Both the position numbers and the translations under genes were made by a program. Shown piece after piece: positions 44,821 to 56,668 of a DNA stretch of 64,000 bases (position 1 is its first letter; every line of letters starts with the position of its first letter). The stretch comes from Leptospira tipperaryensis (GTDB taxonomy: Bacteria; Spirochaetota; Leptospiria; Leptospirales; Leptospiraceae), in contig NZ_CP015217.1 of the NCBI RefSeq assembly GCF_001729245.1, positions 3,096,001-3,160,000 on the forward strand, in the 5' to 3' direction. Under the pieces are notes generated by a model that saw only the letters and a list, made by a program, of their open reading frames with translations, made no database searches and was not told the origin of the DNA.

Positions 44821-45279
44821 TTACTGAAGAGCTTGAATCACGTCCGCAGGAGCTTGGACCAATTCCACAAGAACTCCTTCCGAAGAATAAGGAAATTCTT
44901 CGTTACCTTTCGGATGAATAAAACAGACGTCGTAACCCGCCGCGCCTTTTCTGATTCCACCGGGAGTAAAACGAACTCCCTTTGCAGTCAGCCATTCCAC
45001 TGCTTTATGAATATCATCCACCCAAAGTCCGATATGATTCAGCTTTGGTTCGTGCACCTTGGGGCTTTTGTTTACGTCGATCGGTTGCATGATGTCGACT
45101 TCGACTGCGAAAGGGCCCTTCCCCATTCTTAGAATGTCCTCGTCTACGTTTTCCTTTTCGCTTTTAAAGGTTCCCGTTTTTTCCAAGCCCATGATATCCA
45201 CCCAGAACGTTTCGAGTTTCTTTTTATCTTCTCCGCCGACTGCAATCTGTTGAATTCCTAAAATTTTAAATGGTCTCAT
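44821..45279 (-). CDS. VOC-family (glyoxalase/bleomycin-resistance-like) protein
   Basis: 152 residues in two beta-alpha-beta-beta-beta halves, with the second metal-site residues in NHIGLWV and LVELVQAP. The first metal ligand (Gln or His) is in QQIAVGG. Methylmalonyl-CoA epimerases and glyoxalases have this layout, but I cannot tell the reaction. It is the only gene between two gene-free stretches and is transcribed leftward. Confidence 0.8.
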   Translation of the reverse strand: MRPFKILGIQQIAVGGEDKKKLETFWVDIMGLEKTGTFKSEKENVDEDILRMGKGPFAVEVDIMQPIDVNKSPKVHEPKLNHIGLWVDDIHKAVEWLTAKGVRFTPGGIRKGAAGYDVCFIHPKGNEEFPYSSEGVLVELVQAPADVIQALQ

Positions 45280-45536
45280 AATGTTATTTCCAAAAACGAT
45301 TTTCTTGATTCCAACCTTCTACTCTGCGCTTTCTTTTTTTAAAAAAAGAATTCAGATTCGTTCTTCTTCGAAGGTCGGATCTTGAATCCAGAAAATTCCC
45401 TCGCTTTCTCTTTGGCAACTTCATTCCCTCGAGAAGGTTTTCGCTTATTTTGAGTTTGCGATTCGGCCGTATTCTTCCATCCAAGTCGGAACTACACGAA
45501 CCAGTTGTAGACAAGTTTCTCCGAGCGTAGACCAAA

Positions 45537-45566
45537 CGGACTTCAAGTCCGATTGCAATTTTTTTT
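45537..45566 (+). repeat. Terminator-like repeat, second copy
   Basis: CGGACTTCAAGTCCG (45537-45551) followed within eight bases by TTTTTTTT and then GGCGACCCGTTTGTCG. The first copy at 27231-27290 has GGACTTTAAGTCC, TTTTTTT and GGTGAAAAGTTTGTCG in the same order. No gene ends upstream on the plus strand here, so it is likely a mobile or relic repeat, not an active terminator. Confidence 0.5.
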
Positions 45567-45613
45567 AGGCGACCCGTTTGTCGGAAGAATCGAATCTACG
45601 AAGAATTCTTTTT

Positions 45614-45659
45614 GTGTGAGTTCCTACTTTCCTTTCAAAGAAAAAGTAGGAACTCACAC
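45614..45659. repeat. Perfect 17-bp inverted repeat
   Basis: GTGTGAGTTCCTACTTT (45614-45630) with its exact complement at 45643-45659, and a 12-base loop. The arms carry the GTAGGAACTC core found in many short palindromes of this window. Possibly a stable hairpin or a small mobile relic. Confidence 0.65.
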
Positions 45660-45716
45660 TTTCTTTCGATTCACGAATAATCGCCTTCGGAATCTACAAA
45701 GCAAACGGTTCGAAGG

Positions 45717-46796
45717 TCACTTCAAAACATAAGTTCCGATCTGGGGAAAGTGATCGCTGATATCCCAGACCTTCTCGCTTTGATCGACTCTGTAAGCGCT
45801 CTGTCTCAAATTGGAAGAATAAAAAATATAATCGATCGTCCGGTCCGGTTTTCCAATCGCGGGATCGTTGGAAAAATGAGTATAGTATTTCGCCTTCTCC
45901 GGTCCATTCAAGATATCTAATGGAACCGCGGAACTCCAATGATCGAACAAAGGTTTGATTTCCTTTTCATCCGAATAAAAGAACGCGCCGTTCGCATGCA
46001 TCGCCTTACGATCAAAATCGGGAGGAAGAAGATTAAAATCTCCGCCTAACACCCAGGAATGGCCCGCGAGATCCAACTCCTTGAGGAGTCCGGCGATCGT
46101 ATCGACTTGTTTATGCATCGTATCCGTTCCTTGAGAGAACGCGTCCAAATGAGTATTCAAAACCGTAAACCTCTCTCCGCCTTCGATCGGAAAATCGTTT
46201 TGAAGAATCGCACGTTTCAAATTGAACTGAGTCGAGATCGGATCGGCGGGCATCAAAGGAAGAGAATGTCGGATTCCATCGGAGATCTTAAACTTGCTGA
46301 TCGTCGCGAGTTTCATTCCCACACTTCCGAGAATTTTTGGATGAGGAACAAACGCCGACTTCCAGTAAAAAGCCTCGCTGCTGCAGACGTAAGAAGGATC
46401 CAGTCCGGCAAGAATTCTTTCCAACTGATTTTCTTTGAAAGTATTCTTAGCTCCGTCATGCACTTCTTGCAAAAGAATCACGTCCGGATTTTCCGAACGA
46501 ATATAATCGGTTATCTTTTTGAGAGTGCTTTCGATTTCTTCCCTTGAAGGACCGATATCGGGACCGTCTCCGTTTGGAACGTCATACCAAAACACTCTCT
46601 TCTTACCCGCAAGATATTGCACGTTCCAGACAAGAACTTTAATCTTAGAATCCGCTTTCAAAATCGGAGCGTCCTCCGCGCACTTGACTTCCGCCGGTTG
46701 CGCCTGATCGGGATGAAAGGTGATGGAATAAATCAGAATCAAAAGAGAACCAAAAAGAATTCCCAATACCGCCAATATTTTTCGAAACCAAGCCAT
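45717..46796 (-). CDS. Endonuclease/exonuclease/phosphatase-family hydrolase, exported
   Basis: 359 residues from the ATG at 46796; AAGGAG lies seven bases upstream, and the GTG one codon earlier is too close. An N-terminal membrane or signal segment (about 8-25) is followed by the EEP fold: WNVQYL, LQEVHD (metal Glu), LNTHLD, GGDFNLLP and DHFP near the end. These metal-dependent enzymes cut phosphodiesters; envelope members include sphingomyelinase-like and DNase I-like proteins. No sphingomyelinase-specific exposed loop is evident. Substrate unknown. Confidence 0.85.
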   Translation of the reverse strand: MAWFRKILAVLGILFGSLLILIYSITFHPDQAQPAEVKCAEDAPILKADSKIKVLVWNVQYLAGKKRVFWYDVPNGDGPDIGPSREEIESTLKKITDYIRSENPDVILLQEVHDGAKNTFKENQLERILAGLDPSYVCSSEAFYWKSAFVPHPKILGSVGMKLATISKFKISDGIRHSLPLMPADPISTQFNLKRAILQNDFPIEGGERFTVLNTHLDAFSQGTDTMHKQVDTIAGLLKELDLAGHSWVLGGDFNLLPPDFDRKAMHANGAFFYSDEKEIKPLFDHWSSAVPLDILNGPEKAKYYTHFSNDPAIGKPDRTIDYIFYSSNLRQSAYRVDQSEKVWDISDHFPQIGTYVLK

Positions 46797-46930
46797 CACG
46801 ACACTCCTTAAAAACCGTCTAAACGAACGATACCATCGTTCAAAGAGAATACAAGCTACGGGAACAAAAGCGAGTGTAAAGGATTTTCTTTTTAAGAGGG
46901 TGGAATAAAACTGACTCTAAAGAGCCCGAG

Positions 46931-47941
46931 ATGAAAACAATTCTTACGATCTTATCCATCCTCTTCTTCGCACAAGTCTCCATTCATTCGGAAGAAATCG
47001 AACTCAAGATCCGTATCAAAAACGGAACCACCGGTAAAGAAGGAAACATCGAATCCCTTCGTATCATCGCCCTCCAACAAGGGATGATTCCGATCAAAGA
47101 CCTCGGTCCTGCGAAGGGCGACTTTGTAGTATCCAAACTCACGGTTCCGGATCAATCCCCGATTCTTCTCCAAGCAAAATACGCGGGAGTCAACTACAAC
47201 AAGATGGTGCCCCCGGTTCCCGTGATGCGATCCGCAGTACAAGAGATCGTGGTCTACGAAAAAACAAGGGACAAATCTCTCGTAAGAACGAGATCGGCGA
47301 TGCAGATCACGAGGGGAAAAGATTTCCTTCGAGTATTTAAAATTTTTCTCATCTCCAACAATACGATTCCTCCTAAGAGTTATCAAGACGAACAAAATCC
47401 GTTCGAGGTTTATGTGCCTTCCGAAGCGACCGAAGTAGTCGGACAACTCACACAAGGAGAAGCGAGGATGGCGATTCCTCTTCAACTTCAAGACGGACCA
47501 AACGGAAAGTATCTGGATCGCGCCATTCTTCCCGGAAGTTCAGAATTACAAATTTCTTATACGATTCCGGCGAGCAATCTTTCTAAGGTCACGTTTAAAG
47601 ATAGAATGCTGGCGGAAAAGAGCGAGGGGTTTCGCGCGGTTTTTTCCAAACCGGGAGACATGGAAGTTTCTTTTATCGGAGCTTCCAAACAGGAAAGGAT
47701 CGAAGAAGACGTTCCTTCCGATATGAAAGCGTTTAAGATCGGTTATCCGGCTCCTCAATACGAGGTTTCGATTTCGGTCTCCGGAGGAGCGCCCGTGATG
47801 GATGTGGAAACGGAACGAGTCAATCGTAAGATCGAAAACGGAACCTGGTTCCCGACGACGGAACGTTCGATTCTCGGATTGGTAGCGATCTTGGGATTTC
47901 TATTTACTCTTTCTTTCGTATTTATCTACAAAAAGAACTAA
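46931..47941 (+). CDS. Exported membrane-anchored protein of unknown function
   Basis: 336 residues. Signal peptide to about residue 20 (ending SIHSEE), then a beta-rich periplasmic domain with PVPVMRSAV and a YEKT repeat-like stretch, and one membrane helix near the C-terminus (about 313-333) with a positive Lys-Lys-Asn tail. The layout (large exported domain, C-terminal anchor) resembles adhesin- or transport-related envelope proteins. I do not recognise the family. Upstream, the EEP gene is divergent with 130 bases between. Confidence 0.75.
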   Translation: MKTILTILSILFFAQVSIHSEEIELKIRIKNGTTGKEGNIESLRIIALQQGMIPIKDLGPAKGDFVVSKLTVPDQSPILLQAKYAGVNYNKMVPPVPVMRSAVQEIVVYEKTRDKSLVRTRSAMQITRGKDFLRVFKIFLISNNTIPPKSYQDEQNPFEVYVPSEATEVVGQLTQGEARMAIPLQLQDGPNGKYLDRAILPGSSELQISYTIPASNLSKVTFKDRMLAEKSEGFRAVFSKPGDMEVSFIGASKQERIEEDVPSDMKAFKIGYPAPQYEVSISVSGGAPVMDVETERVNRKIENGTWFPTTERSILGLVAILGFLFTLSFVFIYKKN

Positions 47942-47956
47942 GATGATTTCAGAATT

Positions 47957-48985
47957 TTAGACGGCGCTTTTTTTCTTTCCGGCGCTCTGCGTCTTTTTCT
48001 TTAGCTTCAAAGAAGAATCTTTTGTATCCGGAAGAATCCTTTCTCGAAAAAGAGTTTCCAAAAATGCCTGAATGTCCTGGAACACGACTTCTCTGTGTTC
48101 CGGATATTCGTTCATGAGTTCGTGATAAAGACCCGGATAGATCTTGATTCTTTTGTTTCGATAGATTAGATTTTTATAAAGTTCCGCGGAGCCGTTTACG
48201 TCCACGATTCCGTCTTCCTGGCCGTGAAGAATCAGGACCGGACAACGAAGAACCCCCGCCTTTTTGATCAGCTTAGGCCCGATCTCTAAAAGTTCGGACC
48301 CCATTCTTAAAGAAACCTTACCGTGAACAAGAGGATCCTGACGATACGCTTCGATCACGTCCGGATCGTGGGAAAGAAACTGAAGATCCAACTCCGCGTC
48401 CACGATCGTAGAGGGAGAAATTTTACTCAAAAAACCTGCGGCTATTTTTTTAAGCTGTTTCTTAAAATCCATTCTTACCATAAGAGCTGGCGCGGAAAGA
48501 ATCAAACCCAAGATATTGTCCTGATTGATGCCTTCCTGGGAATAACGAAGAGCAACGGCTCCCCCCAAAGAATGACCTAACAGAAAAAAACGATCCTTTT
48601 GTTCTCTTTTCAAAACTTCGGAAGCGAAATCGGAAAGATCCCGAACATACTGATCGAAAGAATCAGCGTGACCTCTTCTTCCTTCCGATCTTCCGTGGCC
48701 TCTCATGTCGAAAGAATAGAAATTGATATCACTCTTCCCAAAAAAACGGAGCAAGTTCGCATAACGGCCACTATGTTCTCCGAAACCGTGATGAACGATC
48801 ATCAAACGATTTGCGTTCGGCTTTGTCCAAGACTGACAGTATAACTTTGATTTATCGGAGCTTGATAGAATATAGAATTCTTTGTGGTGAAAGGTCATAG
48901 CGAAAACCGAGTTATCTGGAAGAAAGGAATCATCAAAACAATAGGGGTCAACTAAATATTCTTCCTTGAACAAAGAAAGATCCAT
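47957..48985 (-). CDS. Monoacylglycerol-lipase-like alpha/beta hydrolase
   Basis: 342 residues. HGFGEHSGRYANL (oxyanion block), GHSLGGA nucleophile elbow, Asp in GQEDGIVD and catalytic His in GLYHELMNEYP fit lysophospholipases and monoglyceride lipases. There is no signal peptide; the N-terminus is polar and the basic Lys-rich tail at the C-terminus is unusual. Likely cleaves lipids in the cytoplasm or membrane, but the substrate is undefined. Confidence 0.85.
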   Translation of the reverse strand: MDLSLFKEEYLVDPYCFDDSFLPDNSVFAMTFHHKEFYILSSSDKSKLYCQSWTKPNANRLMIVHHGFGEHSGRYANLLRFFGKSDINFYSFDMRGHGRSEGRRGHADSFDQYVRDLSDFASEVLKREQKDRFFLLGHSLGGAVALRYSQEGINQDNILGLILSAPALMVRMDFKKQLKKIAAGFLSKISPSTIVDAELDLQFLSHDPDVIEAYRQDPLVHGKVSLRMGSELLEIGPKLIKKAGVLRCPVLILHGQEDGIVDVNGSAELYKNLIYRNKRIKIYPGLYHELMNEYPEHREVVFQDIQAFLETLFRERILPDTKDSSLKLKKKTQSAGKKKSAV

Positions 48986-49155
48986 TTTTCATTTCGATGA
49001 TTGAGAAAGACAACGATTCGGCTATCTATGTCTCGTTATATTCGCTCAAACGGGGGATCTCAAAATCTAAAACTTCAAGTAAAGTTCCTTGAGTTTTCCT
49101 CCACTCTCTTCATTGTTTGGAATTCGTTAATAAACAAAGAGACTCTGGAGAGAAC

Positions 49156-50544
<1,389 letters not shown>

Positions 50545-51258
50545 TTGGACATCGGATCTTTTAAATTATTTTTATTTGATATAGAAGGTACGACAACGCC
50601 GATCGAGTTCGTACATAAAATTCTTTTTCCGTATTCGGTTCAGAAGATGGATTCTTTTTTTCAAACTTCCTCCTTGGAAAACGAATGGAAACAGAAACTC
50701 TTGGAAGAAGCAAAAAACGATCCGACTTACAAAGGAAGGATCGGAGATTCTCCGGAGGCTCTGAGCGAATATTGTAAGTATCTCGTTTCCGTGGATCGAA
50801 AGAGCGGTCCATTGAAAGAGATTCAAGGAAGAATTTGGAAGATCGGATACGAAAGCGGAGAACTCAAAAGTCTGATGTTCTCCGATGTTCCGGAATTCTT
50901 AAAAAGGATTCAAAGCTCTCGAAAGAAGGCGGCAGTATATTCTTCCGGAAGTGTACAAGCGCAAAAGCTAATATTCCAGTATTCGGAATCGGGCGATCTT
51001 ACAAAATATTTTTCAGGCTACTTCGATACCGCAGTCGGAGGTAAAAGAGAATCCGCAAGCTATTCTAAGATCGCGAAAGAACTTGGAGTGGAACCGAGAA
51101 AGATTTTATTCTTCACAGATATCAAAGAAGAGGCGGACGCTGCGATCGGAGCGGATCTTCGAGCCGCCGTCTTAGAACGTCCCGGAAATTCAAAACAACC
51201 GGAACATCCTTATCTAAAGCTTACTTCGTTTGAAACGTTAAACCCGTCTCATTCTTAA
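50545..51258 (+). CDS. mtnC: Acireductone synthase (enolase-phosphatase E1)
   Basis: Converts 2,3-diketo-5-methylthiopentyl-1-phosphate to acireductone in the methionine salvage pathway by enolisation and dephosphorylation. 237 residues of HAD type. FDIEGTTTPIEFV carries the nucleophilic Asp (here at about 11), YSSGSVQAQK the Ser, and FFTDIKEEADAA the metal Asp residues. Length is normal. Start is TTG at 50545, immediately after the MFS stop, with AAGGGG about 10 bases upstream. Confidence 0.9.
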   Translation: MDIGSFKLFLFDIEGTTTPIEFVHKILFPYSVQKMDSFFQTSSLENEWKQKLLEEAKNDPTYKGRIGDSPEALSEYCKYLVSVDRKSGPLKEIQGRIWKIGYESGELKSLMFSDVPEFLKRIQSSRKKAAVYSSGSVQAQKLIFQYSESGDLTKYFSGYFDTAVGGKRESASYSKIAKELGVEPRKILFFTDIKEEADAAIGADLRAAVLERPGNSKQPEHPYLKLTSFETLNPSHS

Positions 51259-51309
51259 AACGACTTCTCTTATCAAAATGCTCGGAAGAATCAAATCCCT
51301 CGTAATTCT

Positions 51310-52578
51310 ATGATTCGGAGCCGCGAAAACGGTTCTTTTTTTCCGAGCAGGATCGGACAAACGGCCGATCTTTGGAAGGTGAGAACGTTTTTGATTTCCA
51401 TTTTTATTCTTCCGATTTCCATTTCCACTGGAATCCTGGAAGCTCGAGAACTCGTATATGCTTTTCGAGAACCGGGAAAACCCGAAAAAGAAAAGATGAT
51501 CCTCGTGGGAGAAACGGTTCTTTACGATAAGGTCAAACCGATCGAGGAAGAAGGAAAAAATAAGAATCTGGATATCGGCGTGGATACAAGAGCCGATCTG
51601 GTAACGATCAAAATCAATTACGATCCGGGTCTAAGGGTCGGGCAAATTTTATATCTTATAGAAAAAGATTTTGATCATAAGAATTACAAAAACGGAAACA
51701 TCGTCGCTCAGATCGAAATCAAATCCATCTTCCAAACATCCTTTATCGGAAAAAGAGCGAGAGGAATCGGAAACCTCGGTTTAGTAAAAGATAGAAATCT
51801 TATGGTGGCTGCGCCCCTCGTCTCCGAAAAAATCGAATCCGCAATCGTAGAAAGAAAGAAGGGAGACTATCATCTCTCTCGAAACGAAATCGCAGAATCC
51901 ATACGTTCTTATAAACATACGATCAGCCTCGATCCTTCTTCACCCATGGGTCATTTCCGTTTAGGATTGCTCTACAAAAAAACGGGAGAGGCTTATATCT
52001 CAGCGGGTTCCGAATTTTCGATGGCTTGGAAAAATCGGAAACGTTTTGGAAACTCGCAAGAAGAATTAGAATTCTATGTTGAATACATAGACTACTTAAA
52101 TCATAAATACGAAACTGAAGGATTTAAGAATCCAGGGATCCTTTCAAAGTCTATGGATGTGATTCGTGAAGCCTTTAAATTGACGAAAGCGGATTCCGAA
52201 CTCTTAATCAATTCGGCGACAACATACTATTATCTTTATAGAGAAGATTCCAAACCTGGAAAATCTCCCGCAGAAGCTTCCGCAAAGAGAAAAAAATCCG
52301 ATACTTACTTTGAGATTTCGGAAAAGCTTACGAGGAACGCGGATTTTCTCAATCCTTCCGATTATCGCGTTCATCTCCTCGCGTGTAAACTATACATAGA
52401 CAAGATCACGGAACTCACATCGGAATCCGGACAAAGTAGTCTGGGAGAATTGGAACAGGTTGCGAACTTCAAAAGAATGTTAAGCGAATCTTTTGAAAAA
52501 TACAAAACGTTTAAACCGGCGTCTCAATCGGGAGATCCCTATTTGCTAAGAGCGGCGAATCTTATAGGATCACTCTGA
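51310..52578 (+). CDS. Exported TPR-containing protein of unknown function
   Basis: 422 residues. A hydrophobic segment about 24-45 (probably a signal peptide), a beta-rich part to about 190, and TPR-like helices at 195-300 ([37 protein letters not shown]). The rest is mostly helical. No strong ribosome-binding site precedes the ATG at 51310; a GTG at 51379 could also serve. No family recognised. The stop overlaps the end of the convergent PilZ gene by 9 bases. Confidence 0.72.
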   Translation: MIRSRENGSFFPSRIGQTADLWKVRTFLISIFILPISISTGILEARELVYAFREPGKPEKEKMILVGETVLYDKVKPIEEEGKNKNLDIGVDTRADLVTIKINYDPGLRVGQILYLIEKDFDHKNYKNGNIVAQIEIKSIFQTSFIGKRARGIGNLGLVKDRNLMVAAPLVSEKIESAIVERKKGDYHLSRNEIAESIRSYKHTISLDPSSPMGHFRLGLLYKKTGEAYISAGSEFSMAWKNRKRFGNSQEELEFYVEYIDYLNHKYETEGFKNPGILSKSMDVIREAFKLTKADSELLINSATTYYYLYREDSKPGKSPAEASAKRKKSDTYFEISEKLTRNADFLNPSDYRVHLLACKLYIDKITELTSESGQSSLGELEQVANFKRMLSESFEKYKTFKPASQSGDPYLLRAANLIGSL

Positions 52579-53850
52579 AAGAATTTTACGCGTTCTTGTG
52601 AAGATATATTTTTGAAGGACGAGCATATCGTCCGGATTGGAATCGAAAAAGTTAACGCCTAAGTTGAATTTCCCATCTCCGGCCACGATATATCGAACAA
52701 CTTCTCCCCGAAGGATGAGGGTTCTTTCCGTAAGAGGAATAAAGATCTTAATGATATTATGCTTCTTTAAATAGTGAAAGATTCTTTCTTCGTCAATCTC
52801 GAACAAGAGACCGTTGATACTGATGTCCACAACCCGAGTAGCTGCTTTTGTCTGGCGATAATTATCAGCGCGAATAAATATCTTCGTCATGGAGTAACTG
52901 AAAATTTCGGAGAGTTCGATCAAATATCCCGCTTGAGAAGGTGTAATCGAATATCGATCCATCGCGGATGCGTAGACTCGTATGTATCCGACGACGTCGT
53001 TAAAAAGTCTGATCGGAAGAATCATGTAGGAGACGAGAAAATCTCGAATTTCATTCTTCTGAAGTTCTCTAAAAAAATTATCAGCGTAGTCTTGGCCGTT
53101 TTCCAAAACCATACGAATGTATTCGTCCCGATAGTTATCCACTTCGGAAGGGTCTGTTTCTCGGATATAATTGATAATTAAGGAAGTATCAGATATAAAA
53201 ACGGGCTTATCGTATCTTCGGATAAAGGTTTCTAAAAAACTTTCTTCTTTCTTTTCTCCCGAGAAAAAAACGATATCGTATTCTTTGGAAACCGTGGAAA
53301 TATATTCTGAAATCATAATATTTATGAGACGAAGATCCGGGTTATCTTTTTTGATCTCCCGCATCAAGTTGTTAAATCTTTGTTCAACTTGAATATTTCT
53401 TCCAATCTCACGCCCTCCCCCTGAAAGGGAACGAAAGAGGATCACGTAATTCATAAAGAGATCGTCCACCGCTACGCGGATGTTTTTTCTAAAAGAGGCC
53501 GCCTGGAGTTCGGATGGAATTCTTATCTTCATTCCTTCTTCTAAAAATTCCAAAATCACGACTTCAAACTGATAGAGGATGTTCATAATCTCAAAGCTGA
53601 TCTTTGCGCGAAGAGTAAGTCCCTGTGTCGCTCCCGGAATTCTTAGGTTTACGCTTGTCTCTTCTATCTCTTCCACGACCGCGAAATATTTTTGTCCGTC
53701 GTAATCGAAAGGAAATTCCACGTCGTCCGCTTTGAGATAATAGAAGAGATGTTTTACGAGATTGATGTCGGTCCCTATAATTGTTTCTCCAAACATCGTT
53801 TCGAGAATGGTTATGAGTTCCTGTAAACTATCTGATCTACCGACTGCCAT
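52570..53850 (-). CDS. PilZ-domain protein
   Basis: 426 residues. The C-terminal domain (about 330-420) carries a PilZ-like motif ([10 protein letters not shown]), a known c-di-GMP-binding fold, with Arg-rich residues just before it. The N-terminal 1-120 also looks beta-barrel-like (YcgR-N type), and the central part is helical. Similar multi-part proteins in Leptospira have been placed in the DUF1577 group. c-di-GMP binding is predicted only from the motif. No membrane segments. Adjacent genes are not motility-related. Confidence 0.75.
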   Translation of the reverse strand: MAVGRSDSLQELITILETMFGETIIGTDINLVKHLFYYLKADDVEFPFDYDGQKYFAVVEEIEETSVNLRIPGATQGLTLRAKISFEIMNILYQFEVVILEFLEEGMKIRIPSELQAASFRKNIRVAVDDLFMNYVILFRSLSGGGREIGRNIQVEQRFNNLMREIKKDNPDLRLINIMISEYISTVSKEYDIVFFSGEKKEESFLETFIRRYDKPVFISDTSLIINYIRETDPSEVDNYRDEYIRMVLENGQDYADNFFRELQKNEIRDFLVSYMILPIRLFNDVVGYIRVYASAMDRYSITPSQAGYLIELSEIFSYSMTKIFIRADNYRQTKAATRVVDISINGLLFEIDEERIFHYLKKHNIIKIFIPLTERTLILRGEVVRYIVAGDGKFNLGVNFFDSNPDDMLVLQKYIFTRTRKILSE

Positions 53851-54009
53851 GGGTTTTCTTTTGATGAAAGAGAGATTCTCTCTAAGTATCGGCTTTTAGG
53901 AAGTCGGAATTCAGTCGGGTTGCTCAGAGGGGACATAAGCGTTTAGAAAAGAGAACTGAAGAGAAAAAAAATCCCTGGGAAGGTTTCGGAAAAGCCCGAA
54001 AAAGAAGGT

Positions 54010-54537
54010 ATGGATACAAGAAAGTCGGAACTCAACCCGGAATTATTCGATATGATGAAACAGGGAAAGCTATCAGCTGCGAAAATCCTAGATTTGATCG
54101 CTCTCAAGGAACTCGTAGATCGATTTGCCGTAACTCCTTTTATCGAAGAAGAAAAGATCTCACAGATTAAAGAGAGAACCGGAGTGGAGCCGGATATTTT
54201 GACTTGGGGAGATTATTTTCAAACTGAAATCGCATCGAGATACTTTGAAAAGTCGGAACTCCAGTTTAAAAAGATCATGGAAACGATTCGCTTTGATCTC
54301 GTTTCAGCTCATTTGATCTTTTCTGGAAAACCGGAATACTTTCAGGACTCGGTGAGAGGTCAGGCGCTCATTTCAAAATCGATCGATTCTACCTTTTGGA
54401 CCTTAGAAGACGAAGAAGCCATCCATTTAGATACCCTCCTCGAATATTTCACGCAGATGGGAATCGGAGAAAAACCGTTGACTGTATCCGATAGAATCTG
54501 GTATGAAAGCTTTGAATTGGAGAAAAAAGCAGTTTAA
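54010..54537 (+). CDS. Unknown protein coupled to a crotonase gene
   Basis: 175 residues, helical and soluble, with no motif that I recognise. The ATG at 54010 follows AAGAAGG closely. The stop TAA shares one base with the ATG of the crotonase gene (TAATG), so the two are translationally coupled. It may be a partner of that enzyme. Confidence 0.7.
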   Translation: MDTRKSELNPELFDMMKQGKLSAAKILDLIALKELVDRFAVTPFIEEEKISQIKERTGVEPDILTWGDYFQTEIASRYFEKSELQFKKIMETIRFDLVSAHLIFSGKPEYFQDSVRGQALISKSIDSTFWTLEDEEAIHLDTLLEYFTQMGIGEKPLTVSDRIWYESFELEKKAV

Positions 54538-55337
54538 TGGGATTAATAGACCAAGACACCATCGACCTGGGTTCAGGAAACAAAATTCTTACGCTAAGCT
54601 TAAATAACCCTGAATCCAGAAATTCAATGACCCGCGAGATGGGCCTTGAGTTTAAGAAAACCATCGAGAGCCTGTTAGACGCTCCTGAAAAATCGAAACC
54701 AAGAGCCGTTATCTTGACTGGGAAAAATGGAATTTTTTCCGCGGGCGGGAATTTCGAACTTCTAAAATCTTTCTCCACGAAAGATTTCGAGACGAACAAG
54801 AAAACAATGTTCGAATTTTATAATCTCTTTTTGACGGTAAGAAGATTGGATATTCCTGTTATCTGTGCCGCAAACGGTCACGCAATCGGCGCCGGACTTT
54901 CCCTTGCCTTTGCCTGCGATATCCGTATTTTTGCAAATGAAGGAAAGTATCAGTTCAACTTCGTGAAATTAGGAATTCATCCTGGAATGGGTTCAAGTTA
55001 TATTGTGAAAGAACTTTTCGGAACACATATGGCTAATCGGCTTCTCTTTCTCGCCGAAACGTTGACTGGGGATGAGGCGTTACGCGCCGGCCTCTGTAAC
55101 GATTCCGTTCCTCAGAAAGAAGTTTTGGGGAGAGCAACAGAAATTGCAATTGCGCTTTCTGAGAGCGCTCCTCTTGCTCTAAGTGAATTAAAGAAGAATA
55201 CTTACGACCGTGAAAAGTTAGAAGCCGCCCTAAAAAAGGAAGCTGAATCTCAAGCGAGAAACTTTATCTCGGCCGACTTCAAAGAGACGATCAAGGCGAT
55301 CGAACAAAAAAGAAAACCTGAGTTTAAAGGAATCTAA
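54537..55337 (+). CDS. Crotonase-family protein lacking the usual hydratase glutamates
   Basis: 266 residues with the enoyl-CoA hydratase/isomerase fold. The CoA oxyanion block SAGGNFELL (about 67-75) and [16 protein letters not shown] (about 115-130) are clear. But where typical hydratases have Glu (ECH E144 and E164) this protein has Ser in GAGLS and a KLG in QFNFVKLG, so it is probably an isomerase, a thioester hydrolase-like member or another crotonase. Function unassigned. Confidence 0.82.
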   Translation: MGLIDQDTIDLGSGNKILTLSLNNPESRNSMTREMGLEFKKTIESLLDAPEKSKPRAVILTGKNGIFSAGGNFELLKSFSTKDFETNKKTMFEFYNLFLTVRRLDIPVICAANGHAIGAGLSLAFACDIRIFANEGKYQFNFVKLGIHPGMGSSYIVKELFGTHMANRLLFLAETLTGDEALRAGLCNDSVPQKEVLGRATEIAIALSESAPLALSELKKNTYDREKLEAALKKEAESQARNFISADFKETIKAIEQKRKPEFKGI

Positions 55338-56509
55338 TTACTTCCCTCCTTAATTTCTCTATCATAATCTTTTAATGCCTGGAAGGTAGAATCATACTCA
55401 TTCCAGGCATTCCATACTACAAATCCATGAGCTCCACTGTCATAGGCGGCCTTTACCTGCGCCTTGATATAATCTGAAAGAGAAAGTCCGGATTTCGCTA
55501 CTGACATATTGAATCCTTGGATGTAAGGAATCACTCTTGTCGTTTTCAGGGATCTTTTTAAGGTGAGATGAGTTCCGTCATAGACAGTCTGATAAGGATC
55601 TTTGATTCGATCGGGCATCCCATAAAAGTGAGAAGGATATAACATTGGGTAGAGAACATCGACTACTTGTGCAAAAACTTCCACTTTCTGACCAATGGAA
55701 TCATTTTGATTAAAGGGGATCCGACCAAAGATATCCGCTCCGATGTAAGGTAGATTTTCGCACTTCAAAGTTTCGTTTCGGATATTTTTAATAATCCCAG
55801 AAATATTCTTATAACGAGTTTCGAAGGATAGTTTGAGTTGAAAATTATCAGCGTAACGAATATAATCCAATTGAATTTCAGGAAATCCAGATTGGCACGC
55901 AGCACGAATTGATTTGTGAATCGATGCAATTTTTTGTTCAGACGGTTTTTCAGTCGGAAGTCCGCCGTCAAAGTTTACAACGCGAGCAACTGGATAAAAT
56001 CCTTCCGAAACTAAAGAATTCAAAGTTTCCTTCGAAGGCGAGGTCGGCTGGACATCTATGACTAGGAAATTTATGCCGTGAGATTTGCCCTTTTTACGGA
56101 TTTCTTCAAACGCTTTGACTTTCTTTAAGGTCCTCTGCGAAATATAAATTCCTCTGGAAAAATTCGGAGTCTTTGGATCAACATTTGGTAACGTATTTTC
56201 TAACGGTTTCGGGGGATTTTCTCGATTTTGAGCAGTTACGACCTTTGATTTCCCTTCAAGAGCGGGTTCAAATTTTGTAGGCAACTTCTTCGACTGCTCG
56301 GAGGAAACCTCTGGCTTCAAACGCGGTGATTCAATTTCTTTCTTATTTACGGATTCAGTAGTTCCGACTTCCGGTAAAGGAGCCGGTTTCAACTGAAGAT
56401 CTATTGTTTTTTTCCTTGGATTCATCTTAGGAAAAGGGAGATCGAAATCGGAAAATATCGAAGATACACAGAGAAAAAATATTGAGAATGATAAGATTAT
56501 TTTATTCAC
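55334..56509 (-). CDS. Putative glycoside hydrolase (DUF4015-like)
   Basis: 391 residues. A signal segment (about 4-20), a Pro/Lys/Glu-rich linker to about 115, and a TIM-barrel-like part with [21 protein letters not shown] and [12 protein letters not shown], as in DUF4015 proteins related to glycosidases. The Asp in the LDYIRY strand and the Glu in WNEYD would be the catalytic pair by analogy. The start is a GTG at 56509. It would act in the periplasm or on the surface. Substrate unknown. Confidence 0.78.
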   Translation of the reverse strand: MNKIILSFSIFFLCVSSIFSDFDLPFPKMNPRKKTIDLQLKPAPLPEVGTTESVNKKEIESPRLKPEVSSEQSKKLPTKFEPALEGKSKVVTAQNRENPPKPLENTLPNVDPKTPNFSRGIYISQRTLKKVKAFEEIRKKGKSHGINFLVIDVQPTSPSKETLNSLVSEGFYPVARVVNFDGGLPTEKPSEQKIASIHKSIRAACQSGFPEIQLDYIRYADNFQLKLSFETRYKNISGIIKNIRNETLKCENLPYIGADIFGRIPFNQNDSIGQKVEVFAQVVDVLYPMLYPSHFYGMPDRIKDPYQTVYDGTHLTLKRSLKTTRVIPYIQGFNMSVAKSGLSLSDYIKAQVKAAYDSGAHGFVVWNAWNEYDSTFQALKDYDREIKEGSN

Positions 56510-56668
56510 GGCTTTAGAAAAATATCGAAATTAATTTAGTTCTCTTTTATATGTCGGAATTCAGCCAGTGAAACTAAAAGAAACAGTGAGAAATACCTAA
56601 TAAGAATCAACTGCTTATTCTGCTAATAGGGAGAAGCCCAAATTAAAAAATTTCAATGGAGATAAAAG

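Larger units (their letters stand above)
45280..45716. other. Gene-free stretch with repeats and hairpins
   Basis: No gene seen. It contains GTCGGAACTAC-type repeats near 45485, the GGACTTCAAGTCC terminator-like element (45537-45566) and the long perfect inverted repeat at 45614-45659. Confidence 0.6.
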
